Shown one piece after another: positions 1 to 7,603 of a DNA stretch of 25,655 bases. The notes under the pieces were generated by a model. It was not told the origin of the DNA. It worked only from the letters and a program-made list of their open reading frames with translations, and did not search any database. Position 1 is the first letter of the stretch; each line of letters starts with the position of its first letter. Source of the stretch: a virus. Location of the stretch: IMG/VR virus record IMGVR_UViG_3300023174_000591, positions 1-25,655 of that record. One strand, given 5' to 3'. The position numbers and the translations under genes are program-made.

Positions 1-1
1 C

Positions 2-1204
2 TCCCTAGAAAAACAGGACTTTATCGAATCACCAATCTCCATCACGAATTTCTCCTATTTTTTGGCGGAGACCACGTACGCAGGAAAGTTAACCCCGCGG
101 GCCCTCCTCGTGGTGGATGAGTGCCACAACACCGAAACAGAACTGGGTAAGTTCATCGAGGTTTCTTTCTCTGAGAAGTTCGCGCGCGATGTTCTGAAAT
201 GCAAGATTCCGAAGCTTGATACGCAGGAGGCCGTTCTCGATTGGGTGAAAACAACCTACCGAAAGGCCGTGAACAAGTACGTTAGGGAACTCGAGAAGAA
301 CCTCGTTAAACTCTCGGAGAACATCGAGGGCCACAACGAGTTCTCCAAACAGTACGAGATGCTCGAGAAACACTCCGGAAAGATCGATCAGTTCATCGAA
401 GTTTATAGCCCTACCAACTGGGTGATGAACGTGGCCTACCCACAGGAGGGCAACAGGAGAGGTGCCCGTAAGTTCGAGTTCAAACCCATCGATCTAGGCC
501 CCTACTCGCAGAAAGTTTTTCTCAAGAGCGGGGCTCGCCTCCTCATGATGAGCGCCACCGTGGTGGATCACGAGGTATTCTGCGCATCTATCGGGCTGAA
601 ACCGGAGGAGGTTGCGTACCTTCGAATCGGTTCACCCTTCCCCGTGGAGAATCGGCCCATCCACGTGATACCTGTAGGTTCCATGGGGAAGGACTCGATC
701 GACAAGACGCTACCTGTCATGGCCGAGGCCGTCAGGATGATCCTGGAGAAACATCCCAACGAGAAGGGCATCATTCACACGACGAACTACAAGGTGGCGA
801 AGTACATCGTGGAGAACATCCGAACGAATAGGTTGTTGACCCACGAGTCCTTGAATCGCGACGAAGTCCTCAAGAAGCACGTGTCCTGTGCGGAACCCAC
901 TGTTCTCATCTCTCCATCGATGATGGAGGGAGTTGATCTCGCCGACGATTCCTCACGTTTCCAGATCCTCTGTAAGGTACCCTTTCCCTATCTGGGTGAT
1001 CTTGTCATAAAAAAGAGGATGGAGAAGAACAAAATGTGGTACCCGTACACCACAGCGAAATCTGTGATTCAGGCGTTCGGTAGGTCCATTCGAAACGAGA
1101 AAGACCACGCCGTTTCCTACATTCTTGACTCTGACTGGGACAGGTTTTACTCGCGAAACATTCACATGTTTCAAGAAGAATTCAGGTTGTCATTCGTCAA
1201 ATAG
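2..1204 (+). CDS. DinG/XPD-family superfamily 2 DNA helicase, 3' part only
   Basis: An ATP-dependent helicase of the DinG/Rad3/XPD type, probably acting in phage DNA replication or repair. The frame is open to the left edge, so this is the last ~400 residues. The ATP-binding Walker A motif, and any Fe-S cluster cysteines, would lie upstream. Fragment residues 39-42 read DECH, the Walker B/motif II box. An SAT motif lies near residue 184. A motif V-like stretch (SPSMMEGVDLADD) and motif VI (QAFGRSIRNEKD, from about residue 357) complete the second RecA-like domain, and the order matches XPD/DinG proteins. The TTG at 62 is an internal codon, not a credible start, because strong family-like sequence (ITNFSYFLAE) precedes and spans it. 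Coding is GC-rich (samples of 57-60%), unlike the virion genes but like 18196-20719. The family is secure; the substrate is not. Confidence 0.88.
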   Translation, partial: SLEKQDFIESPISITNFSYFLAETTYAGKLTPRALLVVDECHNTETELGKFIEVSFSEKFARDVLKCKIPKLDTQEAVLDWVKTTYRKAVNKYVRELEKNLVKLSENIEGHNEFSKQYEMLEKHSGKIDQFIEVYSPTNWVMNVAYPQEGNRRGARKFEFKPIDLGPYSQKVFLKSGARLLMMSATVVDHEVFCASIGLKPEEVAYLRIGSPFPVENRPIHVIPVGSMGKDSIDKTLPVMAEAVRMILEKHPNEKGIIHTTNYKVAKYIVENIRTNRLLTHESLNRDEVLKKHVSCAEPTVLISPSMMEGVDLADDSSRFQILCKVPFPYLGDLVIKKRMEKNKMWYPYTTAKSVIQAFGRSIRNEKDHAVSYILDSDWDRFYSRNIHMFQEEFRLSFVK

Positions 1205-1205
1205 G

Positions 1206-1233
1206 TTTACTTTCATTTGTTCGACCATATATT
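1206..1233 (+). promoter_or_regulatory. Candidate sigma-70-type promoter of the histone-like gene
   Basis: TTTACT (1206-1211, 4/6 match to TTGACA), a 16-base spacer and TATATT (1228-1233, 5/6 match to TATAAT). The predicted start near 1240 falls directly before the AGGAGG at 1241-1246. It sits in the 54-base gap after the helicase gene. Supported only by consensus matching and position. Confidence 0.45.
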
Positions 1234-1258
1234 CCCATTCAGGAGGTCACATTAACAA

Positions 1259-1462
1259 ATGAGTGATAACCCAATCGTAGCAAAGTGGAATGAGTTGAAG
1301 GCCCTAGTTGAAGCACTCGAGGCAGACGTCGCAAAGAATGCAAAAGGTGTTGCCGCTGCAGGTGTGAGGGCTCGAAAGGGTCTTCGACAGCTTCAGGGTA
1401 CCGCAAAGGAGCTTGTCAAGCTTACTCTTGAGACTGATAAGTCTGGAAAAGAAAAGGAATGA
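1259..1462 (+). CDS. Small histone H1-like (Hc1-type) DNA-binding protein
   Basis: A 67-residue basic protein with an acidic helix (LKALVEALEADVAK), the core AAGVRARKGLRQLQ, and a second helix ending in a charged tail. This matches the short Hc1/histone H1-like proteins of Bacteroidetes and large phages, whose hallmark is an AAGxRxRKxLxxLK-like core. The likely role is to bind and compact DNA or shape the nucleoid; whether it is in virions or acts during infection cannot be told. The start is ATG with a strong AGGAGG at 1241-1246, 12 bases away, which is slightly long. A candidate promoter precedes it and a strong intrinsic terminator follows 5 bases after the stop, so it looks monocistronic. 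Family resemblance is from memory of the core motif. Confidence 0.8.
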   Translation: MSDNPIVAKWNELKALVEALEADVAKNAKGVAAAGVRARKGLRQLQGTAKELVKLTLETDKSGKEKE

Positions 1463-1467
1463 ATTTT

Positions 1468-1498
1468 CATGGGAGGATAAAACCTCCCATGTTTTTTT
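1468..1498 (+). terminator. Intrinsic terminator after the histone-like gene
   Basis: A perfect 9-bp stem (CATGGGAGG at 1468-1476 paired with CCTCCCATG at 1483-1491), a 6-base loop and seven Ts (1492-1498). It lies 5 bases after the stop codon. It should end the histone-like transcript; any expression of the next gene would need read-through or an unseen promoter. Confidence 0.92.
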
Positions 1499-1510
1499 AG
1501 GGACACAAAT

Positions 1511-1804
1511 ATGAGACAAAGAGAAAGAGTACTTCGTGTTGCAGCTGAAACAGCAGAAAAGATGGGACTTGATCCTCAAAATAAAGAAGCAATCGATTCA
1601 ATTTTATTTAAAAAGGATCTACCGATAGAGAAATCATTTTCTTCAAACGATAACAAAGAAGAAAACAAAGAAGACAAAAATCAGGAAATGTCTCCTGAGG
1701 AGGAGAAATTGTCCCCTCCAAAGAAGAAAAATCCTTTTCCTCCTAAGAAAAAGAAGGCTATAGAAAATGCCGAAACAACAGTAGCAAATACTACTGTTGA
1801 ATAA
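1511..1804 (+). CDS. Small charged protein of unknown function
   Basis: A 97-residue protein I do not recognise with confidence. Residues 1-40 look folded (RERVLRVAAETAEKMGLD, then a short helix with KKDLPIE). The remainder is low complexity: first acidic and Asn/Lys/Glu-rich, then basic with two PPKKK elements, probably disordered. Its ATG is 12 bases after the terminator T-run; AGGGA at 1499-1503 is a weak ribosome binding site. Its 3' end overlaps the convergent minus-strand gene by 14 bases, with a perfect hairpin across the overlap. Coding is AT-rich like the later virion genes. That it is a real gene rests on spacing, SD-like signal and ordered N-terminus. Confidence 0.62.
   Translation: MRQRERVLRVAAETAEKMGLDPQNKEAIDSILFKKDLPIEKSFSSNDNKEENKEDKNQEMSPEEEKLSPPKKKNPFPPKKKKAIENAETTVANTTVE
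1776..1799. terminator. Hairpin at the convergent gene junction, possible bidirectional terminator
   Basis: CAACAGTAG (1776-1784) and CTACTGTTG (1791-1799) form a perfect 9-bp stem with a 6-base loop. It covers the 3' ends of both the 1511 gene and the minus-strand gene. On the minus strand it is followed by only TTT then CGG; on the plus strand by AATAAAAC. Neither side has a good U-tract, so efficiency is doubtful. Confidence 0.45.
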
Positions 1805-2060
1805 AACTTCTTATCTTCTGATAGATGTTCTTTTCTATCTGACAAATACGCATTCTCGTCAGGCCGTAGATCTTCCCTATTTCATTTAGGGTTAAAGGTC
1901 CGGCCTGAGTTGTTATCATCATACAATTTTTCCCTTGCTGAAAATCAATCCATTTATTGCATCCTTTTCTCTCACAAGGAACATTGTGTTTATCTACTGC
2001 TTCATAGCATTTGGTGCTTAACACAGGCAAATTTATTTTTTTATCTTGACAGTTTTTCAT
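1791..2060 (-). CDS. Small sigma-70 region 4-like DNA-binding protein
   Basis: An 89-residue protein and the only convincing minus-strand gene here. The C-terminal third reads GPLTLNEIGKIYGLTRMRI then CQIEKNIYQKIR, which closely follows the helix-turn-helix of sigma factor region 4.2 (TLxEIGxxxGxTRxRIxQIExxxxxKLR), the part that contacts the -35 element. No region 2 is present, so it is not a complete sigma factor. The N-terminal half has C18, C29, C34 and C46 around a KWID motif, a possible zinc site. From memory, similar Cys-containing region 4 proteins occur in marine phages. It may steer host RNA polymerase or act as a repressor or co-activator. The start codon lies 9 bases beyond the -35 box of the divergent phoH promoter, so that box is within its coding sequence. 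The ribosome binding site is weak. Confidence 0.78.
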   Translation of the reverse strand: MKNCQDKKINLPVLSTKCYEAVDKHNVPCERKGCNKWIDFQQGKNCMMITTQAGPLTLNEIGKIYGLTRMRICQIEKNIYQKIRSFIQQ

Positions 2061-2075
2061 GAACTTGTGTATGAT
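2046..2075 (+). promoter_or_regulatory. Strong sigma-70-type promoter of the PhoH gene
   Basis: A perfect TTGACA (2046-2051), an 18-base spacer and TATGAT (2070-2075, 5/6). The predicted start near 2082 precedes AAGGA at 2084-2088 by only a few bases. The -35 box lies inside the first codons of the divergent sigma-like gene. It is the best promoter match in the window. Confidence 0.72.
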
Positions 2076-2095
2076 ATTTTAGCAAGGAATAACTT

Positions 2096-3523
2096 TTGTA
2101 TAAGTTGTTCTTAAACTACATGAAGAAAACATACATCCTCGACACTAACGTCCTCCTTAGCGACCCCAACTGCTTTAATAACTTTCAAGACAATGATGTG
2201 ATTGTTCCAATCCTCGTCCTTGAAGAGCTTGATAAACACAAAGGTAGATCAGATGAGGTAGGTAGAGCAGCCCGAGAGGTCAACAGGATTCTTGACAAGA
2301 TTAGCGAATCTGGTTCCCTTAAGGACGGGGTAACTCTACCGTGCGGAGGAATGCTAAGGGTTATGTCTTCGCCGACAGGATATAGCTCTTTGTTGCCGCC
2401 TGAACTAGTCCTGGGATCTTCCGTAGACAACATGATCATAGGTTTCGTCCTTATGTTTAAGAAGGATGACCCTAATGCCATCCTCGTATCTAAGGACATC
2501 AATGTTAGAGTCAAGTGTTCCTCACTCGGGATTGATGCACAGGATTATCTATCCAATCGTGCGACAGACAGCGCTGAACATCTGTACACCGGTGTGAAGG
2601 TAATTGTGGTTTCCTATGATGTGGTGGAAAAGTTCTATTCAAAAGAATCCATATACCTCAGTGATATAACAGATGAAAAAGCATACCCTCACCAGATCTT
2701 CGTGATCAAGTGTGTCGACCCTGAAGGAAACACCATTAAGTCGGCAATTGGTCGGGTCAAAGAAGACAAACTAGTACACTTTAGAAAAATCGATCAAGTC
2801 TTTGGTGTGAAACCACGGAATAAAGAGCAGACATTTTCTGTTGAGCTTCTGATGGACCCGAGCATCAAACTGTTGACCCTTACGGGAAAGGCAGGTTGTG
2901 GAAAGACGCTTCTTGCCATCGCAGCAGGTTTGGAGCAACTTGAAGCAATGGGTAACGATGGCCCATATCAGAAACTCATTGTTTCTCGACCCGTCCAACC
3001 TGTTGGACGTGACATAGGATTCCTTCCCGGAACCCTCGCTGAGAAGATGGAGCCATGGATTGCTCCAATTAGAGACAATCTTGAATACCTTCTCAGCAGC
3101 AAGTCCGGCAAGAAAGGTCCTACTCGAGGAAAGAAGAAGATGGATGAACTAGCCGGTGGTAGCGGTACTTCTGGCCTCAGTAAGGACCCATTTCTCGAGT
3201 TAATGCAATCTAAGGGCCTCATTGAAGTGGAGGCGATTACATTCATCAGAGGCCGTTCCATCCCCAATGCCTTCATCATCATTGACGAGGCACAGAACCT
3301 CTCGATGCACGAGCTCAAGACGATTGTGACAAGAGCCGGAGAGGGAACAAAGATTATACTTACCGGTGATGTTGAGCAGATCGACAATAATCACGTAGAT
3401 ACATTCACAAACGGGCTCACACATGCTGTAGAGAAGTTTAAAGAATATGATATTTCTGGGCACGTGACTCTCTTGAAGGGAGAAAGAAGTGAGTTGGCAA
3501 CCTTGGCCTCTAAGATCCTATAA
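2096..3523 (+). CDS. phoH: PIN-PhoH family ATPase (PhoH2/YlaK type)
   Basis: A fusion of an N-terminal PIN-domain nuclease module and a C-terminal PhoH ATPase. The PIN part starts KKTYILDTNVLLSDP and has EELDKHK, with later acidic residues typical of PIN active sites. In PhoH, residues 264-271 are the Walker A GKAGCGKT and 397-400 the Walker B DEAQ, followed by the TGDVEQID stretch. PIN-PhoH proteins of this kind are linked to RNA unwinding and cleavage; phoH is common in phages, where its role is unsettled. The start is ambiguous. TTG 2096 has AAGGA 7 bases upstream and fits the promoter; ATG 2120 begins exactly at the conserved PIN strand but lacks a ribosome binding site. I chose TTG because the MR-fusion gene at 20823 also uses a TTG with a good site. 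Confidence 0.93.
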   Translation: MYKLFLNYMKKTYILDTNVLLSDPNCFNNFQDNDVIVPILVLEELDKHKGRSDEVGRAAREVNRILDKISESGSLKDGVTLPCGGMLRVMSSPTGYSSLLPPELVLGSSVDNMIIGFVLMFKKDDPNAILVSKDINVRVKCSSLGIDAQDYLSNRATDSAEHLYTGVKVIVVSYDVVEKFYSKESIYLSDITDEKAYPHQIFVIKCVDPEGNTIKSAIGRVKEDKLVHFRKIDQVFGVKPRNKEQTFSVELLMDPSIKLLTLTGKAGCGKTLLAIAAGLEQLEAMGNDGPYQKLIVSRPVQPVGRDIGFLPGTLAEKMEPWIAPIRDNLEYLLSSKSGKKGPTRGKKKMDELAGGSGTSGLSKDPFLELMQSKGLIEVEAITFIRGRSIPNAFIIIDEAQNLSMHELKTIVTRAGEGTKIILTGDVEQIDNNHVDTFTNGLTHAVEKFKEYDISGHVTLLKGERSELATLASKIL

Positions 3524-3529
3524 ACAATC

Positions 3530-3558
3530 TTGTCTAAATCTTTGTTCTTCTCCATAAT
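3530..3558 (+). promoter_or_regulatory. Candidate promoter of the virion gene block
   Basis: TTGTCT (3530-3535, 4/6), a 17-base spacer and CATAAT (3553-3558, 5/6) in the 49-base gap after phoH. The predicted start near 3565 is about 8 bases before the ATG and touches the AGGT that would serve as ribosome binding site. I see no terminator after phoH, so read-through would add to expression. Confidence 0.42.
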
Positions 3559-3572
3559 TGCATAGGTAGAAG

Positions 3573-5009
3573 ATGAGCGGGATATTAGATAGCAAATCCA
3601 GAATTATAGATGCAATTCTTACCATTGACGGTCGACGTCAGATGGCCGAAGGAACTTTTGACATATCTTATGTCACATTTTCAGACTTGGGAGTTTCATA
3701 TGATCCTGATGTTAGTTCAGGACATGTTGATCCGACAAATAGAATTTATCTTGAGGCATGCAACTTACCTCAAGACCAAATAACATTTGAGGCCAATGAC
3801 CAAGGAAAGATTGTTCCTTTTAGATCTCAAGACATCAAAGTTTTATCTCCTGCAGACAGCATTAATGACGGTTTCTCAGAAGGATATCTTGTTGATGGTA
3901 AAATTGTTGTCAATGAATATCATTACGGCAGGAGAATTAAGGTCAATGCAGTCGTCGGAGATAAGTCAGACCATTTAAAAGGATTTATATATTCAGATTC
4001 TTTAGGTGTTACAGCAAGCATATTGCTTGATCCTTATAAGTCTTCTGCAACAATATCTGTTTCAGGGCCTCCTTACATCGGATTAATTGGAACCTCAGGT
4101 GGAATGAGCGCTAACCAATTCTCACAGGCTATTTCAGGTGCAATTGATCAGATAAAATTGTCCGGAGGACCAAATGTCAACTGTGCATCTAAAAGTTCAA
4201 CAGTGTTTCTTGATCTTGGACAAGATGCAACTGACACAAAGATATTCAGAACGGGATCAGTTCCATCACTAAATGTTATTGAATCTTCTGCAACAGGAGG
4301 TCAAATTGTTTCAATGCAATTAGAAAATGCCTCTTTTGCATCTCAAATCAAAGGAATCTTGACCTCTTCTTTTGATAATTTTGACAATCTATACACTCTT
4401 TCATCTGTTAACAGAGTTTTTGAGGACGATTTATTTAGTTTATCAACCAATGAGATGACTTTTGACCTGTCTAAGATCAGCTCAAAGACGTTAAATGTTT
4501 TTAGAGAATCTCCTCCCACACTTAATTCAATAGATTCTATTTTTAGTGATGACAAGATGAGTCATCTTGAAAATTTTATGTATTTACCGCCAATTGTAAA
4601 GACTTCAGACAGCATTGTCACTGATAAAACCAACGTAGATAACTTAAAACCCTACCTCTTAGGTGACTATCCTTCTTGGGGAGACAATGAAAAGAATCTT
4701 ACGTTCTTAAAATTGACAAACCAACTAAAAGAGTACGAAGACCCAATGCTGTCTGTGTACTTCAATAAATCTTCCAGAAACAACAACATCATCGGTCAAT
4801 TTTTTGAAGTAACTCCTACGTCAGTCAATAAATTGGATATTGTTGAATTTGGAGAAATGATGAATGATGCTCAAGAACCCGCTGCGGTAACTGATAAAGT
4901 ATTTTTTGTTGGAAAAACATTCATTGATAACAGAGGAACAACTTGTTTTGTCAACATGTTTACCTTGGTATTCACCAAAGACTCTAGGCAGGAAAGGCAG
5001 ATAGTCTGA
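3573..5009 (+). CDS. Phage virion protein, probably tail/baseplate
   Basis: A 478-residue protein whose first ~60 residues (ILDSKSRIIDAILTIDGRRQ, later FDISYVTFSDLGVSYDPD and YLEACNLPQDQITFEA) match a module I know from structural proteins of large marine phages. The same module pattern recurs in the 249-residue protein at 13560. The rest is Ser/Thr/Asn-rich, beta-prone and unrecognised, with no membrane segment or signal peptide. The ATG has a modest AGGTAG site and follows a candidate promoter. The stop overlaps the next start by one base (TGATG), so translation is probably coupled. It opens the long virion operon. Virion role comes from the N-terminal module and context; tail rather than head is inferred. 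Confidence 0.72.
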   Translation: MSGILDSKSRIIDAILTIDGRRQMAEGTFDISYVTFSDLGVSYDPDVSSGHVDPTNRIYLEACNLPQDQITFEANDQGKIVPFRSQDIKVLSPADSINDGFSEGYLVDGKIVVNEYHYGRRIKVNAVVGDKSDHLKGFIYSDSLGVTASILLDPYKSSATISVSGPPYIGLIGTSGGMSANQFSQAISGAIDQIKLSGGPNVNCASKSSTVFLDLGQDATDTKIFRTGSVPSLNVIESSATGGQIVSMQLENASFASQIKGILTSSFDNFDNLYTLSSVNRVFEDDLFSLSTNEMTFDLSKISSKTLNVFRESPPTLNSIDSIFSDDKMSHLENFMYLPPIVKTSDSIVTDKTNVDNLKPYLLGDYPSWGDNEKNLTFLKLTNQLKEYEDPMLSVYFNKSSRNNNIIGQFFEVTPTSVNKLDIVEFGEMMNDAQEPAAVTDKVFFVGKTFIDNRGTTCFVNMFTLVFTKDSRQERQIV

Positions 5010-7594
5010 TGGGATATATTCAGAAGTCTCAAATATCAGAAAAACCTCTTCTCCAAATAAATCCTGAAACATATGCAAAGCTGGTTGATCAAAATGATCA
5101 ATTTTTTGTCTTTGAATTTACAGTTAATGTCAAATTAGAGAACGAAGAAAATAAGCTTGAAAATTATGAAAAAATACTCTTTACTTTAAATAGGAGTAGC
5201 AATGATCTTTCTGACTCTAGTTATTCTAACTATCAAGACTCTGAAAACCTAAATATTGTCAATTTTTCTTTGTCTGAAGCAAATAAGAGCGTCAAAAAAA
5301 GGCCCCGCTATTCTTTAAAAATAGAAAACAGAATCTATTCTAATGCAAGGCTAATAGAAAAATCTCAAACATCAAACTTGTTTATAGAGAGAGTTGAAGT
5401 TCCTGTATCTCAATATGTTCAAAATAAAAATCAGACAGTAAGCTATGTCGAATTGTTTGCACCAAAATACAGAGAAAACTTAAATTCCTTAAAACAAAGA
5501 AGAGACCAAATTCTTCGTTCACCTGGAGGTCCTGGTGTTGTATCCGACAATTACGAAAAGTATTACTTTAATACAAACAACATATTGAAAAGAGTCAACA
5601 AAGAGTTGACAGACATTACTGAAAGTCTGACAGATGAGAGCGTATTAAAGTTAAACTCCAAATCTTTGCTTGATAATCCCCGGTATAAGATTTCCTATTT
5701 GAGTTCTGGGAAATCACAAATTTATTACGAATTTGTCAAATATCTTTTAACCGAAGTACCTGAGAGTCCTCAGGCTAACAAAATGACATGGTATGAAACA
5801 AGAGATGTCACCAAGAAAGTCACCGATGTTGATGTTAAAGTTTTGATGAGAATAAGAAAACAAAACAAAAACAGCAATTTAGTTTTAAAGATTGAGCTTC
5901 TTGAAAAAGGGTGTCATTCAACTGTAGAAACTCTGTATTCCGACTTATATCTTGCAAATTATATAGAATCTTACGAAAATGTTGTCAAACCACCGGAGAT
6001 AAATCTTCAACAGATAAACATGACACCTGACCTTGAAACTCACGGTAATTTTCTTAACGTAGTTTCAATTGTAGACAAAGATAATTCTGACAAGATTTCG
6101 TCTTATTCAATGTATCTTAAGAATGTTCACGAAAATGGAGCAGTTGATCCTTATGTAAAAATAGGAACTGTAAAGAAATCAGAAAAAACTGAGTTTCAGT
6201 TTAAATCTGAGTCTAAATTATCAATCCTAAGAGTTGTCCCTTTCTTAAAAAACAACAGAGAAAGTCATGTGTTTTCTTCAATTGCAATAGGTCCTGGACA
6301 TAAATTTATTAACAATTTATTCATAATTCCACAGAATTTTGGCAAAAATGAGATAAGAATTGACGTCTTTAACATTCCTGAATCTACAATTCTTCTTTCT
6401 CTTTACAAAAGAGATTGCACTGATAATCCAAACAGCTCATTTAAATTCTTAAGAGAAGTTCGACCAACACTAGGTTCGGGGACAGTTTCTTTTTCTGACA
6501 ACAAGACTTCTTTAAACAAAGTTTATGAATATTACGTTGTGGCACTGTCTATAGATGAAAATAACGGAATTGAATTACCAGCATATTCAAACTATGCTAT
6601 GATAAAAAATTTAACTGTAAGTGATGTTCAAAAATCTCTTTCTGTAAGAGTTGAAAACAAAAAGAGTTCAGCAGACCAAGAAGGGATAAAAAATTCATTC
6701 TTAATAAAGACTGTTGTAACCCCTGAAGAGAATCAGAGAATCACTGAATACCTTAAAAATCAAATAGGAGAACTTTATCAGCAGTTCTTAAATCCTTCAT
6801 CAAATTCATCATCTCCCCTAGGAGATGATAAAGGAATTCCGAACTATGCCGACTTATTTTTTCACCAAGTTGTTAGAAATAATTTGACAACAGGAGAAAG
6901 AGAAGCTTTTGATCTCATTTCTGATGGAGTTTTTGAAGACAAAATTGATACTCAGAAAATTTTTGCAGTGAAACCTCTGAACAAGAGGCACAATTATCTT
7001 TATCAAGTTTTCACATACAAAAAAAATCCTATAGACTTATTTAAAAATTTTGTTGCCAAAGGAGTTGACAAAAACGCTAGAGAGTGGTTTTATCTTCCAT
7101 ACAAGTGGAAAAATCCTCAAATTAAACTAGGAAAGATTTTTGCTGATGGTCCTGATGGAATACCTGTGATCAGTCCTTATGAAAACTTTACATCTGAATC
7201 TTTTGGAGTGACATCGGTACAACATGTTAAAAATTCAGAAATATATGACAGTGATGACAAAAAAGTTTTCACAAATAGAGTTGACAGAAATACAATAAAA
7301 ATAAATTGGACATCTGGCAATGAAGACGAGACGACTCAGTACGACTCTTTTGCCGTTCTTAAGGTTGTCAACGGAGTCAGATACATTCTTGGAAGAACAA
7401 GAACAAATTATATCTATCACAGATTGTCCGCAGAAGACATAGGATCCATCTATTACATAGTGGTCCCTATTATGTCTGAGTTCAACTTGTCATTGCCTCG
7501 TTATTCTGATCAGATAACCGTATTTCCTTCTGGGTTGTCAGAAAAGACTTCTGTGATAAATCATGATTTTAATTCTTTAAATAGATTGACTTGA
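5009..7594 (+). CDS. Large Fn3-like virion protein
   Basis: An 861-residue protein rich in Asn, Lys and Ser with repeated beta-sandwich-like stretches. The clearest is at residues ~735-850: IKINWTSGNEDETTQYDSF, then YHRLSAEDIGSIYYIVVP and RYSDQITV, the strand pattern of an Fn3-like domain. A second candidate ends in YEYYVVALSIDENNG then LPAYSNYA. Fn3 and similar domains are common in phage tail and baseplate proteins. No enzymatic motif is seen. The start codon overlaps the previous stop (TGATG), with AGGAAAGG upstream, and the next gene begins 9 bases after its stop. Coding is strongly AT-rich. Likely a tail or baseplate component with no specific T4 counterpart I can name. Confidence 0.65.
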   Translation: MGYIQKSQISEKPLLQINPETYAKLVDQNDQFFVFEFTVNVKLENEENKLENYEKILFTLNRSSNDLSDSSYSNYQDSENLNIVNFSLSEANKSVKKRPRYSLKIENRIYSNARLIEKSQTSNLFIERVEVPVSQYVQNKNQTVSYVELFAPKYRENLNSLKQRRDQILRSPGGPGVVSDNYEKYYFNTNNILKRVNKELTDITESLTDESVLKLNSKSLLDNPRYKISYLSSGKSQIYYEFVKYLLTEVPESPQANKMTWYETRDVTKKVTDVDVKVLMRIRKQNKNSNLVLKIELLEKGCHSTVETLYSDLYLANYIESYENVVKPPEINLQQINMTPDLETHGNFLNVVSIVDKDNSDKISSYSMYLKNVHENGAVDPYVKIGTVKKSEKTEFQFKSESKLSILRVVPFLKNNRESHVFSSIAIGPGHKFINNLFIIPQNFGKNEIRIDVFNIPESTILLSLYKRDCTDNPNSSFKFLREVRPTLGSGTVSFSDNKTSLNKVYEYYVVALSIDENNGIELPAYSNYAMIKNLTVSDVQKSLSVRVENKKSSADQEGIKNSFLIKTVVTPEENQRITEYLKNQIGELYQQFLNPSSNSSSPLGDDKGIPNYADLFFHQVVRNNLTTGEREAFDLISDGVFEDKIDTQKIFAVKPLNKRHNYLYQVFTYKKNPIDLFKNFVAKGVDKNAREWFYLPYKWKNPQIKLGKIFADGPDGIPVISPYENFTSESFGVTSVQHVKNSEIYDSDDKKVFTNRVDRNTIKINWTSGNEDETTQYDSFAVLKVVNGVRYILGRTRTNYIYHRLSAEDIGSIYYIVVPIMSEFNLSLPRYSDQITVFPSGLSEKTSVINHDFNSLNRLT

Positions 7595-7603
7595 AAGAAA
7601 AAA

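Noticed and set aside
62-64. TTG as the start of the helicase
   Set aside because: The frame is open to the window edge and residues before it fit the helicase family, so this is an internal Leu codon of a partial gene.
2968-3387. 139-codon minus-strand frame
   Set aside because: It lies wholly over the PhoH Walker A/B region; a shadow of that gene.
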